From Chryseobacterium rhizoplanae (GTDB lineage: Bacteria; Bacteroidota; Bacteroidia; Flavobacteriales; Weeksellaceae): DNA of 64,000 nt. The position numbers and the translations under genes were made by a program. The notes beneath the pieces are model-generated. The model was not told where the DNA came from. It saw only the letters and a list, made by a program, of their open reading frames with translations, and made no database searches. Each line of letters begins with the position of its first letter. The stretch's first letter is position 1. This document shows positions 24,089 to 33,524 of this stretch, piece by piece. The stretch spans positions 1 to 64,000 of the forward strand of contig NZ_FXTC01000008.1 of assembly GCF_900182655.1 (NCBI RefSeq). Direction: 5' to 3'.

Positions 24089-24925
24089 ATGAATTTATTA
24101 TATATCAACTGGGATGTGAATCCCGAAATCGTCAATATTCTTGGATTTCCTTTAAAATATTACGGACTGCTATTTCTTACAGGACTGGTTTTATGTTTAA
24201 ATATTTTAAAACGTATTTACAAAAAAGAAGGTCTTAGTTCGCAGGCTCATGAAGCTTTATTTTCCTATGCATTGATAGGAATTCTACTGGGCGCCAGACT
24301 TGGACACTGTCTTTTTTATGATTTTGATTATTATTCTCAACATCCTCTTGAAATCTTATTACCGATTCAAAAGGGAGTGGACGGAACCTACCACTTTACA
24401 GGATTTGCAGGACTTGCGAGTCATGGTGGTGGTATCGGATTGGTGATCATGCTGCTTATCTATGCGAGAAAATTTTCTATCCCGTTCATGACAATTTTAG
24501 ATGCTATAGCGATTGTGCTTCCGTTGGGTGGTACTTTTATAAGGCTTGCCAATCTGATGAATTCTGAAATCATAGGAGTTCCTACGGATCTTCCATGGGC
24601 TTTTGTATTTCGCCAGGTAGATGATCTTCCGAGACATCCTGCCCAGCTTTATGAAGCGATCTCTTATTTTATTATTTTCCTTTCTGTGTATTTTATTTAC
24701 AAGAAAAACATATTTAAAATCGGAAGAGGGTTTTATTTCGGAATCAGTATTCTGCTGATCTTCATCATGAGAATTCTGATTGAGTTCATCAAGGTAGACC
24801 AGGTAGAATTCGAGCACGGAATGAGTCTGAATATGGGACAACTTTTAAGTATTCCTTTTGTTCTTCTGGGCTTATTCTTTATCATCAAAAGTATAATGGA
24901 AAAAGGAAAGGTAAAAACCATTTAA
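24089..24925 (+). CDS. lgt: Prolipoprotein diacylglyceryl transferase
   Basis: Lgt moves diacylglycerol from phosphatidylglycerol to the lipobox Cys of prolipoproteins in the inner membrane. The 278-residue protein has seven hydrophobic segments. Motifs include GILLGARLGHCLFYD, FAGLASHGGGIGLVIM (the conserved HGG) and the signature GGTFIRLANLMNSEIIGVPTDLPWAF. The PRHPAQLYEAISYF motif is also present. It serves the many lipoproteins encoded in this window. It starts 5 nt after a -7 element and ends before a bidirectional terminator. Confidence 0.96.
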   Translation: MNLLYINWDVNPEIVNILGFPLKYYGLLFLTGLVLCLNILKRIYKKEGLSSQAHEALFSYALIGILLGARLGHCLFYDFDYYSQHPLEILLPIQKGVDGTYHFTGFAGLASHGGGIGLVIMLLIYARKFSIPFMTILDAIAIVLPLGGTFIRLANLMNSEIIGVPTDLPWAFVFRQVDDLPRHPAQLYEAISYFIIFLSVYFIYKKNIFKIGRGFYFGISILLIFIMRILIEFIKVDQVEFEHGMSLNMGQLLSIPFVLLGLFFIIKSIMEKGKVKTI

Positions 24926-24946
24926 TTTCTGATTTCTTTAAAATAA

Positions 24947-24980
24947 AAACTCACTGAAAGCTGTTTTCAGTGAGTTTCTT
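24947..24980. terminator. Bidirectional terminator, lgt / SDR
   Basis: AAACTCACTGAAA and TTTTCAGTGAGTTT arms with T-rich flanks, between convergent lgt and SDR genes. Confidence 0.85.
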
Positions 24981-25001
24981 TTTAATAGATCATCTAATGA
25001 A

Positions 25002-25757
25002 TTATCTTGTTGTATATCCTCCGTTAGCAAAGATCGTCTGCCCGGTAATCCACCAGCCTTCTGTTACCAGAAATTCTACCAGAGGAGCGATATCTTTAAT
25101 ATCTGTAAGTCCTCCTAATGCGGATGCAGATTTATGATAAGCAACGGCATCATCTGTTTCCTGTCCATAGAAGAAAGGTGTATCCATTGGGCCGGGTGCT
25201 ACAGCAGTTACAGAAATTCCTCTTGCTCCGAATTCTTTGGAAGCAGCTCTTGTAAAATGCTCTACGGGTGCTTTTGCGCCTGCATAAGTAGAATACAATC
25301 CTGTGTAAGCAGCCAGTAATGATGTAACAATGGTACAGATTTTCCCATGATCGTTCAGTTTTTTACCGGCTTCCTGTAAAAAGAAATAAGCCGATTTTGA
25401 ATTGACATTGAACATGGTATCGTATTCTGCTTCTGTAGTCTCTGAAAATGGTTTTTTAAGTACCATTCCCACCGTATTGATTGCAATATCAATCCCTCCG
25501 AAACGGGAAATTGCTTCATCAAAGAATTTGGTAATATTATCTACCTGGGTAAGGTCTCCCTGGAACAAAAAAGCCTCTGCTCCTAGCGCCTGTACCTCAG
25601 CAAGGGTTTTCTCGCTATCTGCTCTAGAGCTTTCACTATTATAATGTATTGCCAGTTTTGCTCCTTTCTGTGCAAAATCTCTACTTAACAGTCCTCCAAG
25701 GTTTTTACCTCCTCCGGCAATTAAAACAACTTTTCCTTTTACATTTTGTGTTGACAT
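25002..25757 (-). CDS. SDR-family oxidoreductase
   Basis: A 251-residue classical short-chain dehydrogenase/reductase. The dinucleotide loop is atypical, GGGKNLGG rather than TGxxxGIG. The NTVG segment (usually NNAG), the catalytic TSLLAAYTGLYSTYAGAK with Tyr/Lys, and the APGPMDTPFF segment follow. Both deviations from the consensus are conserved in a subset of SDRs, so it is probably active with NAD(P)H; the substrate is unknown. It stands alone. Confidence 0.9.
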   Translation of the reverse strand: MSTQNVKGKVVLIAGGGKNLGGLLSRDFAQKGAKLAIHYNSESSRADSEKTLAEVQALGAEAFLFQGDLTQVDNITKFFDEAISRFGGIDIAINTVGMVLKKPFSETTEAEYDTMFNVNSKSAYFFLQEAGKKLNDHGKICTIVTSLLAAYTGLYSTYAGAKAPVEHFTRAASKEFGARGISVTAVAPGPMDTPFFYGQETDDAVAYHKSASALGGLTDIKDIAPLVEFLVTEGWWITGQTIFANGGYTTR

Positions 25758-26225
25758 CGATTTTATTTTTAAATGTTAATAAGGCAAAGATGAATAATAA
25801 AAACGGTCTCAACATGGTGAAGTTTTCGGAAATTTTAAAGAAAAAGGTATTATTCTGATTCTAATTTAAACGAAAGACAAAAACATTTATATTTTTTTAT
25901 ATAAACAACATTTTTTAATAGAATGCTATTTACCAGCCAGATATGACCTGAAACAAGCATCATATATTAAACAAAGCCTTATAATTCACTATTCCGCATC
26001 AATTTTAGGCATAACATTTGATACTTTCACAGCCATATTATACACCACTTCATTTTTATAATATATTTTTTTATAATCCTCAGTATTCTGAGGATTTTTT
26101 TTATGCACTTATTCTGACTCACATTATCGTCTTACACTCAGACTATAAAGGTATCTCGGTAAATCTGTTGTAAAACCATTTCTGATAATCAATCATTTAA
26201 AACCTGATAATTCATTTTATTGTTG
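25758..26225. other. Long gap with an orphan terminator
   Basis: No convincing protein gene lies in this 468-nt stretch on either strand. It is very AT-rich and ends in the cold-shock gene's promoter. It holds a strong plus-strand terminator at 26075-26102 with no gene before it, raising the possibility of a small RNA. Confidence 0.5.
26075..26102 (+). terminator. Orphan terminator hairpin
   Basis: AATCCTCAG, a TATT loop, CTGAGGATT and eight T form a textbook intrinsic terminator pointing away from any plus-strand gene in the preceding 1.1 kb. Confidence 0.8.
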
Positions 26226-26233
26226 TATATTTG
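26226..26233 (+). promoter_or_regulatory. Promoter (-7) of the cold-shock gene
   Basis: TATATTTG at 26226-26233, a full match, predicts transcription from about 26240, i.e. a leader near 240 nt before the ATG at 26481. Such long leaders are typical of cspA-type thermoregulated mRNAs. Confidence 0.55.
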
Positions 26234-26480
26234 TACATTAAATAACCAAGTCAATACTTTGTTTTCTGTAACGACCCGAATATTTTTATTCAGTCTTTGC
26301 TTTTTGAGCAGCCATATTTTAAACTTTTATTCTTCTACTAAGAACAATACTTGTCGGAATTTTAAAGCTCTGTATGATTGGGAAAATCTAAAACAGAAAA
26401 CATAGACAGGCTTTATAGGGGTCTAAAACAGACCAGATTGAACCAATTAATTTATAGAAACTAAATACTAAAAATAATTT

Positions 26481-26903
26481 ATGGCAGATTCTTTTTCTAA
26501 AAAGGAAAATTTCAAGAAAAAAATTCAAAAGCAAAAAGAAAAGGCGCTAAGACGCGAAGAACGTAAAACGAACAACAACAAAGGAGCTGAGGATGTCTTC
26601 ATGTATGTAGACGAATTCGGAAGATTAACTTCTACTCCACCTGAACAAAGACAGGAAGTAAACCTTGATGATATTCAACTGGGTGCTGCTCCTATTATTG
26701 AGGAAGATCCAAGAAAAACAGGAATTGTTACTTTCCTTAGTGAAAAAGGATACGGTTTCATCACTGAAGACAATTCTAAAGAAAATATCTTCTTCCACAA
26801 CAACAACTGTGTGGAACCGGTAAAAAAAGGAAACAAGGTATCTTTCGAAAAAGAGAAGTCTCCTAAAGGATTCTCCGCTGTTGAAATTCAGATTGTTAAA
26901 TAA
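26481..26903 (+). CDS. Cold-shock-domain RNA-binding protein
   Basis: A 140-residue protein with a basic N-terminal 35 residues (NFKKKIQKQKEKALRREERK), an acidic middle and a C-terminal cold-shock domain from about residue 77. TGIVTFLSEKGYGFITED contains RNP1 (KGYGFI) and ENIFFHNNN contains RNP2. The fold binds single-stranded RNA/DNA and acts as an RNA chaperone. The basic extension is larger than in the 65-70-residue CspA type. A long leader and a strong downstream terminator make it a single-gene unit. Confidence 0.92.
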   Translation: MADSFSKKENFKKKIQKQKEKALRREERKTNNNKGAEDVFMYVDEFGRLTSTPPEQRQEVNLDDIQLGAAPIIEEDPRKTGIVTFLSEKGYGFITEDNSKENIFFHNNNCVEPVKKGNKVSFEKEKSPKGFSAVEIQIVK

Positions 26904-26959
26904 TATGTACTTATAAAATGTTTTCTGCGGTACAAGCAGATTCGTTTTAAACCATATAC

Positions 26960-26995
26960 AAAGAGACTGCCCTATTGGGACAGTCTCTTTTTTTG
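26960..26995 (+). terminator. Terminator of the cold-shock gene
   Basis: AAAGAGACTG, CC and GG, CAGTCTCTTT arms around TATT, followed by a T-run. Confidence 0.88.
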
Positions 26996-27109
26996 GAACA
27001 TATAAAAAAAAGTTAACTCAACTTATATAAAGTTAGAATCTAACGCAATATCCTTTAATTACCTCCATTCCCATTACGGGAACCCGTAGAACAGCGTTAA
27101 AATATAAAA

Positions 27110-27132
27110 GAAGCTGCCTAAAAGACAGCTTC
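27110..27132 (-). terminator. Terminator of the RND efflux operon
   Basis: GAAGCTG and CAGCTTC arms, then CTTTTATATTTT on the minus strand, 22 nt past the stop of the outer-membrane factor gene. Confidence 0.75.
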
Positions 27133-27154
27133 CTTCATCGTAAAAAAGTAAAAA

Positions 27155-28606
27155 TTAATCCAGCTTCCCGCCCAGCGCTTTAAATAGCAGGACGTTATTT
27201 CTGGTATTCTGGTGCTGGAACTGTAATAAATCCAGTTCAGCAGTCAGTTTGCTCTTCTGAGAGTTGATCAGCTCAAAATAATTGGCATATCCTGTCAGAT
27301 AGAGATCGTTGGAAACCTCCACACCACGGTCCAGGAAACCTACTTCTTCTGATTTCAGCTTCAAAACCCGTTCATAGATCTTAGTCTGTTTCAGAATCGA
27401 CTGGAGCTCGTTAAAAGCAGTCGTAATACTTTTCTGGTAGTTCAAAAAAGCAATTTCCTGCTCTTTACTCGCTACTTTGAATTCATACTTCAACTGTCCT
27501 TTATTAAAAACAGGTACCATCAATCCACCCAACAATTGCCCAGCCAATGAACTTGGTTTAAAGAATGTTTCTACAGAAAAAGAATTGAGTCCGAAACCAG
27601 CTCCAAGATCAATCTTAGGATAAAAAGCAGCTCTTGCAGCCTTTGCGTCAGCCTGTGAAGCTTCTAAAACATAATAGTTTGCCGCTACATCAGGTCTGGA
27701 ATGGATAACTCCTTCCACATTAATAGTTTTATTTAAGACTTCCATATTGGTAGGCATCAATATTTTTCCACGTTTTACCTCTCCACCGTAGCTTCCTGTC
27801 AACGTAGTAATTGCCTGTTCCACTGTAACAATTTCTACCCTTATATGTTCAATCTCTGCCAGCCAATTGTTATTCTGTGCTTTGAACTGCTGTACAGCCA
27901 ATTCTGTAGCTTTTCCTACTTCACGCTGGGCCAGAACAATCTCAAATGCTCTTTGCTGAAGGTTGTAATTCTTCTGGTAAATGGCAAGACGGTTGTCTAA
28001 AGCCACCAGCTGGTAATATAGATTGGCAATGTCCGTAAAAAGTTCTACCTGCAACAACCTCAATCCTTCTGTGGAAGCCAGATACTTCTTCTGGGCAGCA
28101 ATCTTTTTATTTTTCAGTTTGCCCCACGCATCAATTTCCCAGCTGCTTCTTGCTCCCAGCCAGTAATTAGGGGTAAAATCCCTGTTAATTTTCTGGTTTT
28201 CCGTAATATTGGGAGAAAGGTTGGTATCATAGTTTCCAACTCCTTCCATTGTATATTTTCCGTATCGGTCGCCGGAAGCCTGTACTCCCACTTCAAGGGA
28301 AGGCAGTAAATCCATTTTTGATCTTTGAAGGAAACTGTTGGCAATTTCCACTCTTTGCTGCGCAATCTGGAAATCCGGATTTGCCTGTACTACTTTATCA
28401 AAAAGTTCGAGCAGCAGCGGATCTGTAAAGTAAGCCTTCAGGTTGATCTGCTGAAATTCATCCGAATTTTTATTTTTATCTGTTTTGATCAGTTCATTCG
28501 GTAATTCCTGGGCTTTTTTCAATTCGGTTACTTTGGGAACAGCGCATGAAACCAGGCTTAGTGAGGCAATTCCGTATATTATAGTTCTATGATTTAATCT
28601 TTTCAT
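27155..28606 (-). CDS. Outer-membrane efflux lipoprotein (TolC/OprM type)
   Basis: A 483-residue outer-membrane factor of a tripartite pump. Signal peptide then lipobox LVSC (from the ATG at 28606), two OEP repeats with long coiled-coil helices (from about 60 and 280), the first ending in SMKDLLPSLEVGVQASG-type strands and the second in YPKIDLGAGFGLNS. It is an NodT-type lipoprotein. The frame is open to an ATG at 28633, but the 28606 start gives a proper lipoprotein signal. It overlaps the end of the RND gene by 20 nt, so the two are co-translated. Confidence 0.93.
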   Translation of the reverse strand: MKRLNHRTIIYGIASLSLVSCAVPKVTELKKAQELPNELIKTDKNKNSDEFQQINLKAYFTDPLLLELFDKVVQANPDFQIAQQRVEIANSFLQRSKMDLLPSLEVGVQASGDRYGKYTMEGVGNYDTNLSPNITENQKINRDFTPNYWLGARSSWEIDAWGKLKNKKIAAQKKYLASTEGLRLLQVELFTDIANLYYQLVALDNRLAIYQKNYNLQQRAFEIVLAQREVGKATELAVQQFKAQNNNWLAEIEHIRVEIVTVEQAITTLTGSYGGEVKRGKILMPTNMEVLNKTINVEGVIHSRPDVAANYYVLEASQADAKAARAAFYPKIDLGAGFGLNSFSVETFFKPSSLAGQLLGGLMVPVFNKGQLKYEFKVASKEQEIAFLNYQKSITTAFNELQSILKQTKIYERVLKLKSEEVGFLDRGVEVSNDLYLTGYANYFELINSQKSKLTAELDLLQFQHQNTRNNVLLFKALGGKLD

Positions 28607-31600
28607 CTTTCTTCTTATTTTCAAGTTTTGCAAAGAATATATACAGTCCCGGAATCACAACCAATCCGAAGATAGTTCCTATCAGCATTCCTCCTGCCGC
28701 TGCCGTACCAATGGAGCGATTACCTATGGCTCCTGCTCCTGATGCAATACATAATGGAATAAGTCCCGCTACAAATGCAAAAGAGGTCATCAGAATAGGT
28801 CTCAGACGCTGTCTTGCCCCTTCAATCGCAGCCGGAATGATATCAAATCCCTGTTTGTTTCTTGCCACCGCAAATTCCACAATCAGAATGGCATTTTTAG
28901 CCAGAAGTCCGATCAGCATGACCAATGCCACCTGGGCGTAAATATTGTTATCTAACCCCGCAAGTACCAATGCGATATAGGAACCGAAGATCCCCGTTGG
29001 AAGACTTAATAATACCGGCATCGGAAGAAGGAAACTTTCGTATTGCGCCGCCAGCAAAAGATAGACGAATAAAAGGCAGATCGCGAAAATGTAAACAGTC
29101 TGGTTTCCTGATAAGATTTCTTCTCTTGTCATCCCTGACCATTCAACATCAAATCCTCTTGGCAGTGTTTCTTTGGCAACACGCTCTACGGCAGCAATGG
29201 CATCTCCCGAGCTGTAACCGTCTGCAGGTTCTCCATTAATCATCGCAGACATATACATATTGTACCTCGTCAGTACTTCGGGTCCGTACACTTTTTCAAT
29301 AGTGATGAAGGTAGAGAACGGAACCATTTCGCCTTTATCATTTTTTAAATATAAATTCAGAATACTTTCAGGGGTATCTCTATGCTCCGGACTCGCCTGT
29401 ACCATCACTTTATACATCTGACTGAAACGGATAAAATTCGTAGCATAATAGGACCCCAGCATTGTCTGTAAGGTAGACATTGCATTGTCTACGGAAACTC
29501 CTTTCTTCGCTGCCATATCATAATCCACATTGATCATATATTGCGGGAAAGTAGCATCAAAACTGGTAAAACTGTTCTGTAATTCAGGAGATTCATTGAG
29601 TTTTTTAACAAAGTCCTTAGTAATTTTATCTGTGTTCTCAATGGTTCCTCCGGTTCTGTCAAGCAAACGCAGTTCAAAACCACTGGTATTACCGAATCCG
29701 GGAACTGTAGGCGGCGCAAAAATCTCAATCTGGGCATCAGCAATGCTTTTTGTTTTGTCAGAAAGCTCTGTAATCAGATCATTCACGGAAATATTTCTTT
29801 CTTTCCAGTCTTTAAGATTAATCATCGCCATTCCGTATGATGAACCTGCGATTTCCGTTACGATACTGTAACCAGCAAGAGTGGTTACGTTTTCAACTCC
29901 TTTAATCTTCTTGGCAATAACGGTCACTTCATCAAGGACTTTTTCAGTTCTTTCCACTGTTGCTCCCTGTGGAGTGGTCACACTTACATATACCATTCCC
30001 TGATCTTCCATGGGAATAAATCCGGTTGGCAGAAATTTGCTGGTCACAAAAGTCAATCCAACGAATAAAAACAACAGTCCAAAAGTAACTGTAGTTCTTG
30101 TCGCAAATTTTGATAAAATATTTACATAGCCATTAGTCAGCCTTTCAAAACCTGTATTGAAACTCTGGAAAGCTCTGTCAATGATGGTTTTCTTTTTATC
30201 ATGATGGTGAGGTTTTAAAATAATTGCACAAAGCGCTGGTGTAAGCGTCAATGCATTCACTCCGGAAATCACAATACTGATTGCCAGTGTCAATGAAAAC
30301 TGACGATAGAATACCCCTACCGGACCATCAAGAAATGCCACAGGAATAAATACAGCTGACATTACAATGGTAATAGCGACTACCGCTCCCGCAATTTCTT
30401 TGGTTGCACTGATGGTTGCATCCATGGCATTCATTCCTTCTTCCATTTTGACATGGACGGCTTCAACGACGACAATGGCATTATCGACCACAATTCCAAT
30501 GGCAAGAACCAATGCAAACAATGTTAAAAGGTTGACAGAGAAATCAAGCGTATTCATGAAGGCAAAAGTTCCTACAAGCGCTACCGGAACAGCCAGCACA
30601 GGAATCAATGTGGAACGCCAGTCCTGAAGGAAGATAAATACCACAATTCCTACCAGAATAAAGGCTTCGATAAGAGTTGTCAGTACCGCACTGATGGAAG
30701 CGTCCAGGAATCTGGAAACATCATAAGCCATGTTGTACTCCATTCCGGGTGGGAAAGATGTGACTTTTAATTCTTCCATCTTTGTCTTTACACTTTCAAT
30801 CACCTCGGAAGCATTGGAGCCCGGACGTTGTTTCATCATAATAGATGCAGAGGGTCTTCCGTCTGTTTTGGAAACCATTCCGTAGTTCATCGCTCCGAAT
30901 TCAACTTTAGCAATATCTTTAAGCTTTAAAATGGTTCCGTCAACATCAGATCTGATGGGAACTTCTTCATATTGTTTAGGCTCAAAAAACTTCCCTTTAT
31001 ATTTGATCACATATTGAAGCTGGCTGGAAGTTTTCCCTGATGTTTCTCCTACTTTCCCAGGTGCTGCAGAAATATTCTGTTTTTGTAGTGAGGTAATCAC
31101 TTCATCCGCAGAGATATTGTAAGCGGCCATTTTCTGTGGGTCCAGCCATACTCTCATCGAATATTCTTTCTGCCCCATGATCTCGGCTCGTCCCACTCCA
31201 TCAATACGTTTCAGTTCCTGAAGTACATTAATATCCGTAAAGTTATAGATGAACTGCTCATCCTGGCTTGGGTCTGTACTCGTGATGTTGAGGTACATCA
31301 GCATACTGTTCACCTCTTTTTCAGTGGTAACTCCGGCCCTTATCACTTCTTCAGGAAGTTCATCCAAAATTGTTGTTACTCTATTCTGAACGTTTACCGC
31401 CGCTACATCAGGATCTGTTCCTACTTCAAAGAACACCTGAATAAGGGTAAGACCGTCGTTGGATGTTACTGTTGACATATACGTCATTCCCGGTACCCCA
31501 TTGATTGCCCTTTCGAGAGGAAGAGCTACTGCATTGGCAGATACTTCGGCATTCGCTCCTGTATATTTTGCCGTAACCGTTACTGAAGGTGGTACGATGT

Positions 31601-31709
31601 CCGGAAACTGGGTAATAGGCATCTTTAATAAAGCCATTATTCCCAGCAGTACAAATAATATGGAAATAACCAACGAAAGAACCTTTCGTCTTATAAACAT
31701 TTCTACCAT
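28587..31709 (-). CDS. RND multidrug efflux pump (HAE1, AcrB-like)
   Basis: A 1040-residue inner-membrane drug/proton antiporter of the HAE1 family. It begins MVEMFIRRKVLSLVISILFVLLGIMALLKMPITQFPDIVPPSVTV and has the usual 12-helix, two-periplasmic-loop layout. The TM4 segment reads IVVDNAIVVVEAV: Asp409 matches AcrB Asp407, but the second Asp (Asp408 in AcrB) is Asn410. The TM10 Lys is present (LLAKNAILIVEF). The frame opens with a TTG at 31715, but ATG 31709 is preferred. It lies between the periplasmic adaptor and the outer-membrane factor genes. The substrates are unknown. Confidence 0.95.
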   Translation of the reverse strand: MVEMFIRRKVLSLVISILFVLLGIMALLKMPITQFPDIVPPSVTVTAKYTGANAEVSANAVALPLERAINGVPGMTYMSTVTSNDGLTLIQVFFEVGTDPDVAAVNVQNRVTTILDELPEEVIRAGVTTEKEVNSMLMYLNITSTDPSQDEQFIYNFTDINVLQELKRIDGVGRAEIMGQKEYSMRVWLDPQKMAAYNISADEVITSLQKQNISAAPGKVGETSGKTSSQLQYVIKYKGKFFEPKQYEEVPIRSDVDGTILKLKDIAKVEFGAMNYGMVSKTDGRPSASIMMKQRPGSNASEVIESVKTKMEELKVTSFPPGMEYNMAYDVSRFLDASISAVLTTLIEAFILVGIVVFIFLQDWRSTLIPVLAVPVALVGTFAFMNTLDFSVNLLTLFALVLAIGIVVDNAIVVVEAVHVKMEEGMNAMDATISATKEIAGAVVAITIVMSAVFIPVAFLDGPVGVFYRQFSLTLAISIVISGVNALTLTPALCAIILKPHHHDKKKTIIDRAFQSFNTGFERLTNGYVNILSKFATRTTVTFGLLFLFVGLTFVTSKFLPTGFIPMEDQGMVYVSVTTPQGATVERTEKVLDEVTVIAKKIKGVENVTTLAGYSIVTEIAGSSYGMAMINLKDWKERNISVNDLITELSDKTKSIADAQIEIFAPPTVPGFGNTSGFELRLLDRTGGTIENTDKITKDFVKKLNESPELQNSFTSFDATFPQYMINVDYDMAAKKGVSVDNAMSTLQTMLGSYYATNFIRFSQMYKVMVQASPEHRDTPESILNLYLKNDKGEMVPFSTFITIEKVYGPEVLTRYNMYMSAMINGEPADGYSSGDAIAAVERVAKETLPRGFDVEWSGMTREEILSGNQTVYIFAICLLFVYLLLAAQYESFLLPMPVLLSLPTGIFGSYIALVLAGLDNNIYAQVALVMLIGLLAKNAILIVEFAVARNKQGFDIIPAAIEGARQRLRPILMTSFAFVAGLIPLCIASGAGAIGNRSIGTAAAGGMLIGTIFGLVVIPGLYIFFAKLENKKKDEKIKS

Positions 31710-31737
31710 AGTCAATAGATTTAAAGATTATGAAAGG

Positions 31738-32826
31738 TTAATACTTCTTTTTGATTCTGATAATATCACCGTCTTTCAAAGACTGAGTGCCTTCATAAAT
31801 GATTAAATCTCCTTTCTTAAGACCGCTTTCTACCATATAAGAATCCCTTAAGGTAGTTCCGATCTTAATGCTGGTCATTTTCACTTTATTCTGTTTATCC
31901 ACTACAAAAACATAGGTCTTATCCTGAATGGAAAAGGTTGATTTTTGAGGGATAAGAATTGCATTATTCTGTTGCTCGGAAATAATAAGCTTTCCGGAAG
32001 TTCCGTGTTTGATCAGACGGTCCGGATTCGGGAACAGTACTTTATAACGGATAGAACCCGTGGCTCTGTCGATTTCCCCTTCAGCGGTTTTCAAAGCTCC
32101 GTTGAACTGGTAATTGACTCCGTTTGGCAGTGTCAGTTCTATCTTTTGGTGACTTCCGATCTTATCGTTGGCCAAAAGCTCAAAATATAGGTTTTCAGGG
32201 ATTGAGAAATACGCATATACTTCATTCAGCTGAGACAGTGTAGTCAGCAACGTACCATTTTCCACCAAACTTCCATCTTTATGAGGAATCACGTCAATGA
32301 CCCCATCAAAAGGCGCCGTAATCCTTGTAAAGCTTATTTTCTGAAGAACGGTTCTCTTTTCAGCATCGGCAAAAGCATGTTTTGCTTTAGCGGAAGACAG
32401 CTTTGCCTTCACCATTTCCAGCTCGTTGTTGGCCACAAATTTTTTAGCATGAAGACTCTGAATCTGTTTCAGTTCTACTTCTGCAATACGAACATCAGCT
32501 TCTGTCTGCTTTAATGCCGCATTGGCTTTCAGAAGTTCCATCTGCAGCTCGGCATCATTGATTTTAAATAAAGCCTGCCCCTGATGCACAAATTGTCCCT
32601 CATTCACATAAATATGCTGTATAATACCTCCGATTCTGGAACGCATCTCAACATTCTTTTTAGCCTGGATATCAGTGACAAACTGGTTGCTCACCAAAGT
32701 ATCTTTTTCTTTGATTTCCAGTACGGGAACTTCTTTGTCTTTTTTATTATTTTTCTCCTTGTCTTTACTGCATGACACAGCGAATAATGTTGCCAAAAGG
32801 CAAATTATTACAGTTTTAAAATACAT
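31738..32826 (-). CDS. RND periplasmic adaptor lipoprotein (AcrA type)
   Basis: A 362-residue membrane-fusion protein joining the RND pump to the outer-membrane factor. Signal peptide and lipobox AVSC (Cys19), a barrel-sandwich hybrid half IGGIIQHIYVNEGQFVHQGQALFKIND, a coiled-coil hairpin (about 95-145), the second half FTRITAPFDGVIDVIPHKDGSLVENGTLLTTL and C-terminal beta-barrel/MP domains. It starts 28 nt before the RND gene. Confidence 0.94.
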   Translation of the reverse strand: MYFKTVIICLLATLFAVSCSKDKEKNNKKDKEVPVLEIKEKDTLVSNQFVTDIQAKKNVEMRSRIGGIIQHIYVNEGQFVHQGQALFKINDAELQMELLKANAALKQTEADVRIAEVELKQIQSLHAKKFVANNELEMVKAKLSSAKAKHAFADAEKRTVLQKISFTRITAPFDGVIDVIPHKDGSLVENGTLLTTLSQLNEVYAYFSIPENLYFELLANDKIGSHQKIELTLPNGVNYQFNGALKTAEGEIDRATGSIRYKVLFPNPDRLIKHGTSGKLIISEQQNNAILIPQKSTFSIQDKTYVFVVDKQNKVKMTSIKIGTTLRDSYMVESGLKKGDLIIYEGTQSLKDGDIIRIKKKY

Positions 32827-32886
32827 TTTTAAATGTTTAAGTTATAAAATTTTTGTTAAAATAATCTGATTTTCAATAACTTAAAC

Positions 32887-33219
32887 TTAGTACAACTGGA
32901 GGAGATGGAGAAAGGATTTAACTCCACAAATAGTAGATACAGCAATCTCCGGAAGGGTGATTTTCGGAATAACTTTTAAAATTCCTGAAAAATCCGCAAT
33001 TGCAGGATCACTTTTTTTGACGGAATGTTTTACAATTTTGGCAGCAGCAGGCAATGCATGCGTGTTCATATCTGCCTCTTCGTAAACATCCAGAAGATAA
33101 ATATTGGTTACATGGGGAACGTGAGGAACATTCTGCAATGATTTTTCTGCCCAATTCGAATTGAAAAGGGTAAAAACCAGCATGATATAAAATAAGAAAA
33201 ATGACCTCAGACCTGCCAT
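32887..33219 (-). CDS. Small protein, first gene of the efflux operon
   Basis: A 110-residue ORF not recognised as any family. An N-terminal hydrophobic segment (FFLFYIMLVFTLF) is probably a signal peptide or membrane anchor; the rest is polar with HVPHV, EEADMNTHALP and KKSDPAIADFSG. It follows a TATTTTTG -7 element (33271-33264, minus strand) and precedes the adaptor gene by 60 nt without a terminator, so it is likely the operon's first gene. It may be a real small membrane protein or a leader ORF. Confidence 0.5.
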   Translation of the reverse strand: MAGLRSFFLFYIMLVFTLFNSNWAEKSLQNVPHVPHVTNIYLLDVYEEADMNTHALPAAAKIVKHSVKKSDPAIADFSGILKVIPKITLPEIAVSTICGVKSFLHLLQLY

Positions 33220-33263
33220 GTCAACCAGAACACATTTAGTTTTTTAGTAAAAACGATATATTG

Positions 33264-33271
33264 CAAAAATA
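33264..33271 (-). promoter_or_regulatory. -7 element of the efflux operon
   Basis: TATTTTTG on the minus strand, a full TAnnTTTG match, about 45 nt before the first ORF of the RND operon. I see no clear -33 TTG. Confidence 0.5.
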
Positions 33272-33471
33272 GTGATTTCTACTGGGAAATACGGTCATTG
33301 AATTGTTAAAAAAACTTAAACAATGGATGAATAATTCCAATTATTGGAATGTAGATTTCTATGGGATGACAAACAGAACGTTAGATTTATCCATAGTATT
33401 TGTCATTTGTGGAAATCTAGATAAAATCATTAGGTTTCGGCTAAAGCCAATGAAGTTTTGATTATTATTTT

Positions 33472-33513
33472 AAACGGGCTTCCTTCGTCTAAGCTCAGGA
33501 TTATAACCCGTTT
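33472..33513. repeat. Inverted repeat in the SRPBCC / efflux gap
   Basis: AAACGGG and CCCGTTT arms 28 nt apart, next to CGGCTAAAGCC (33440-33450). Neither strand has a good T-run, so it is not a convincing terminator; it may be a degenerate repeat. The rest of the 305-nt gap (33220-33524) holds only the efflux promoter. Confidence 0.4.
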
Positions 33514-33524
33514 CTATTGAATAG

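Noticed and set aside
33472..33513. AAACGGG/CCCGTTT inverted repeat as the SRPBCC terminator
   Set aside because: Neither strand has a T-run after the arms and it lies on the wrong side of a long loop; recorded only as a repeat.
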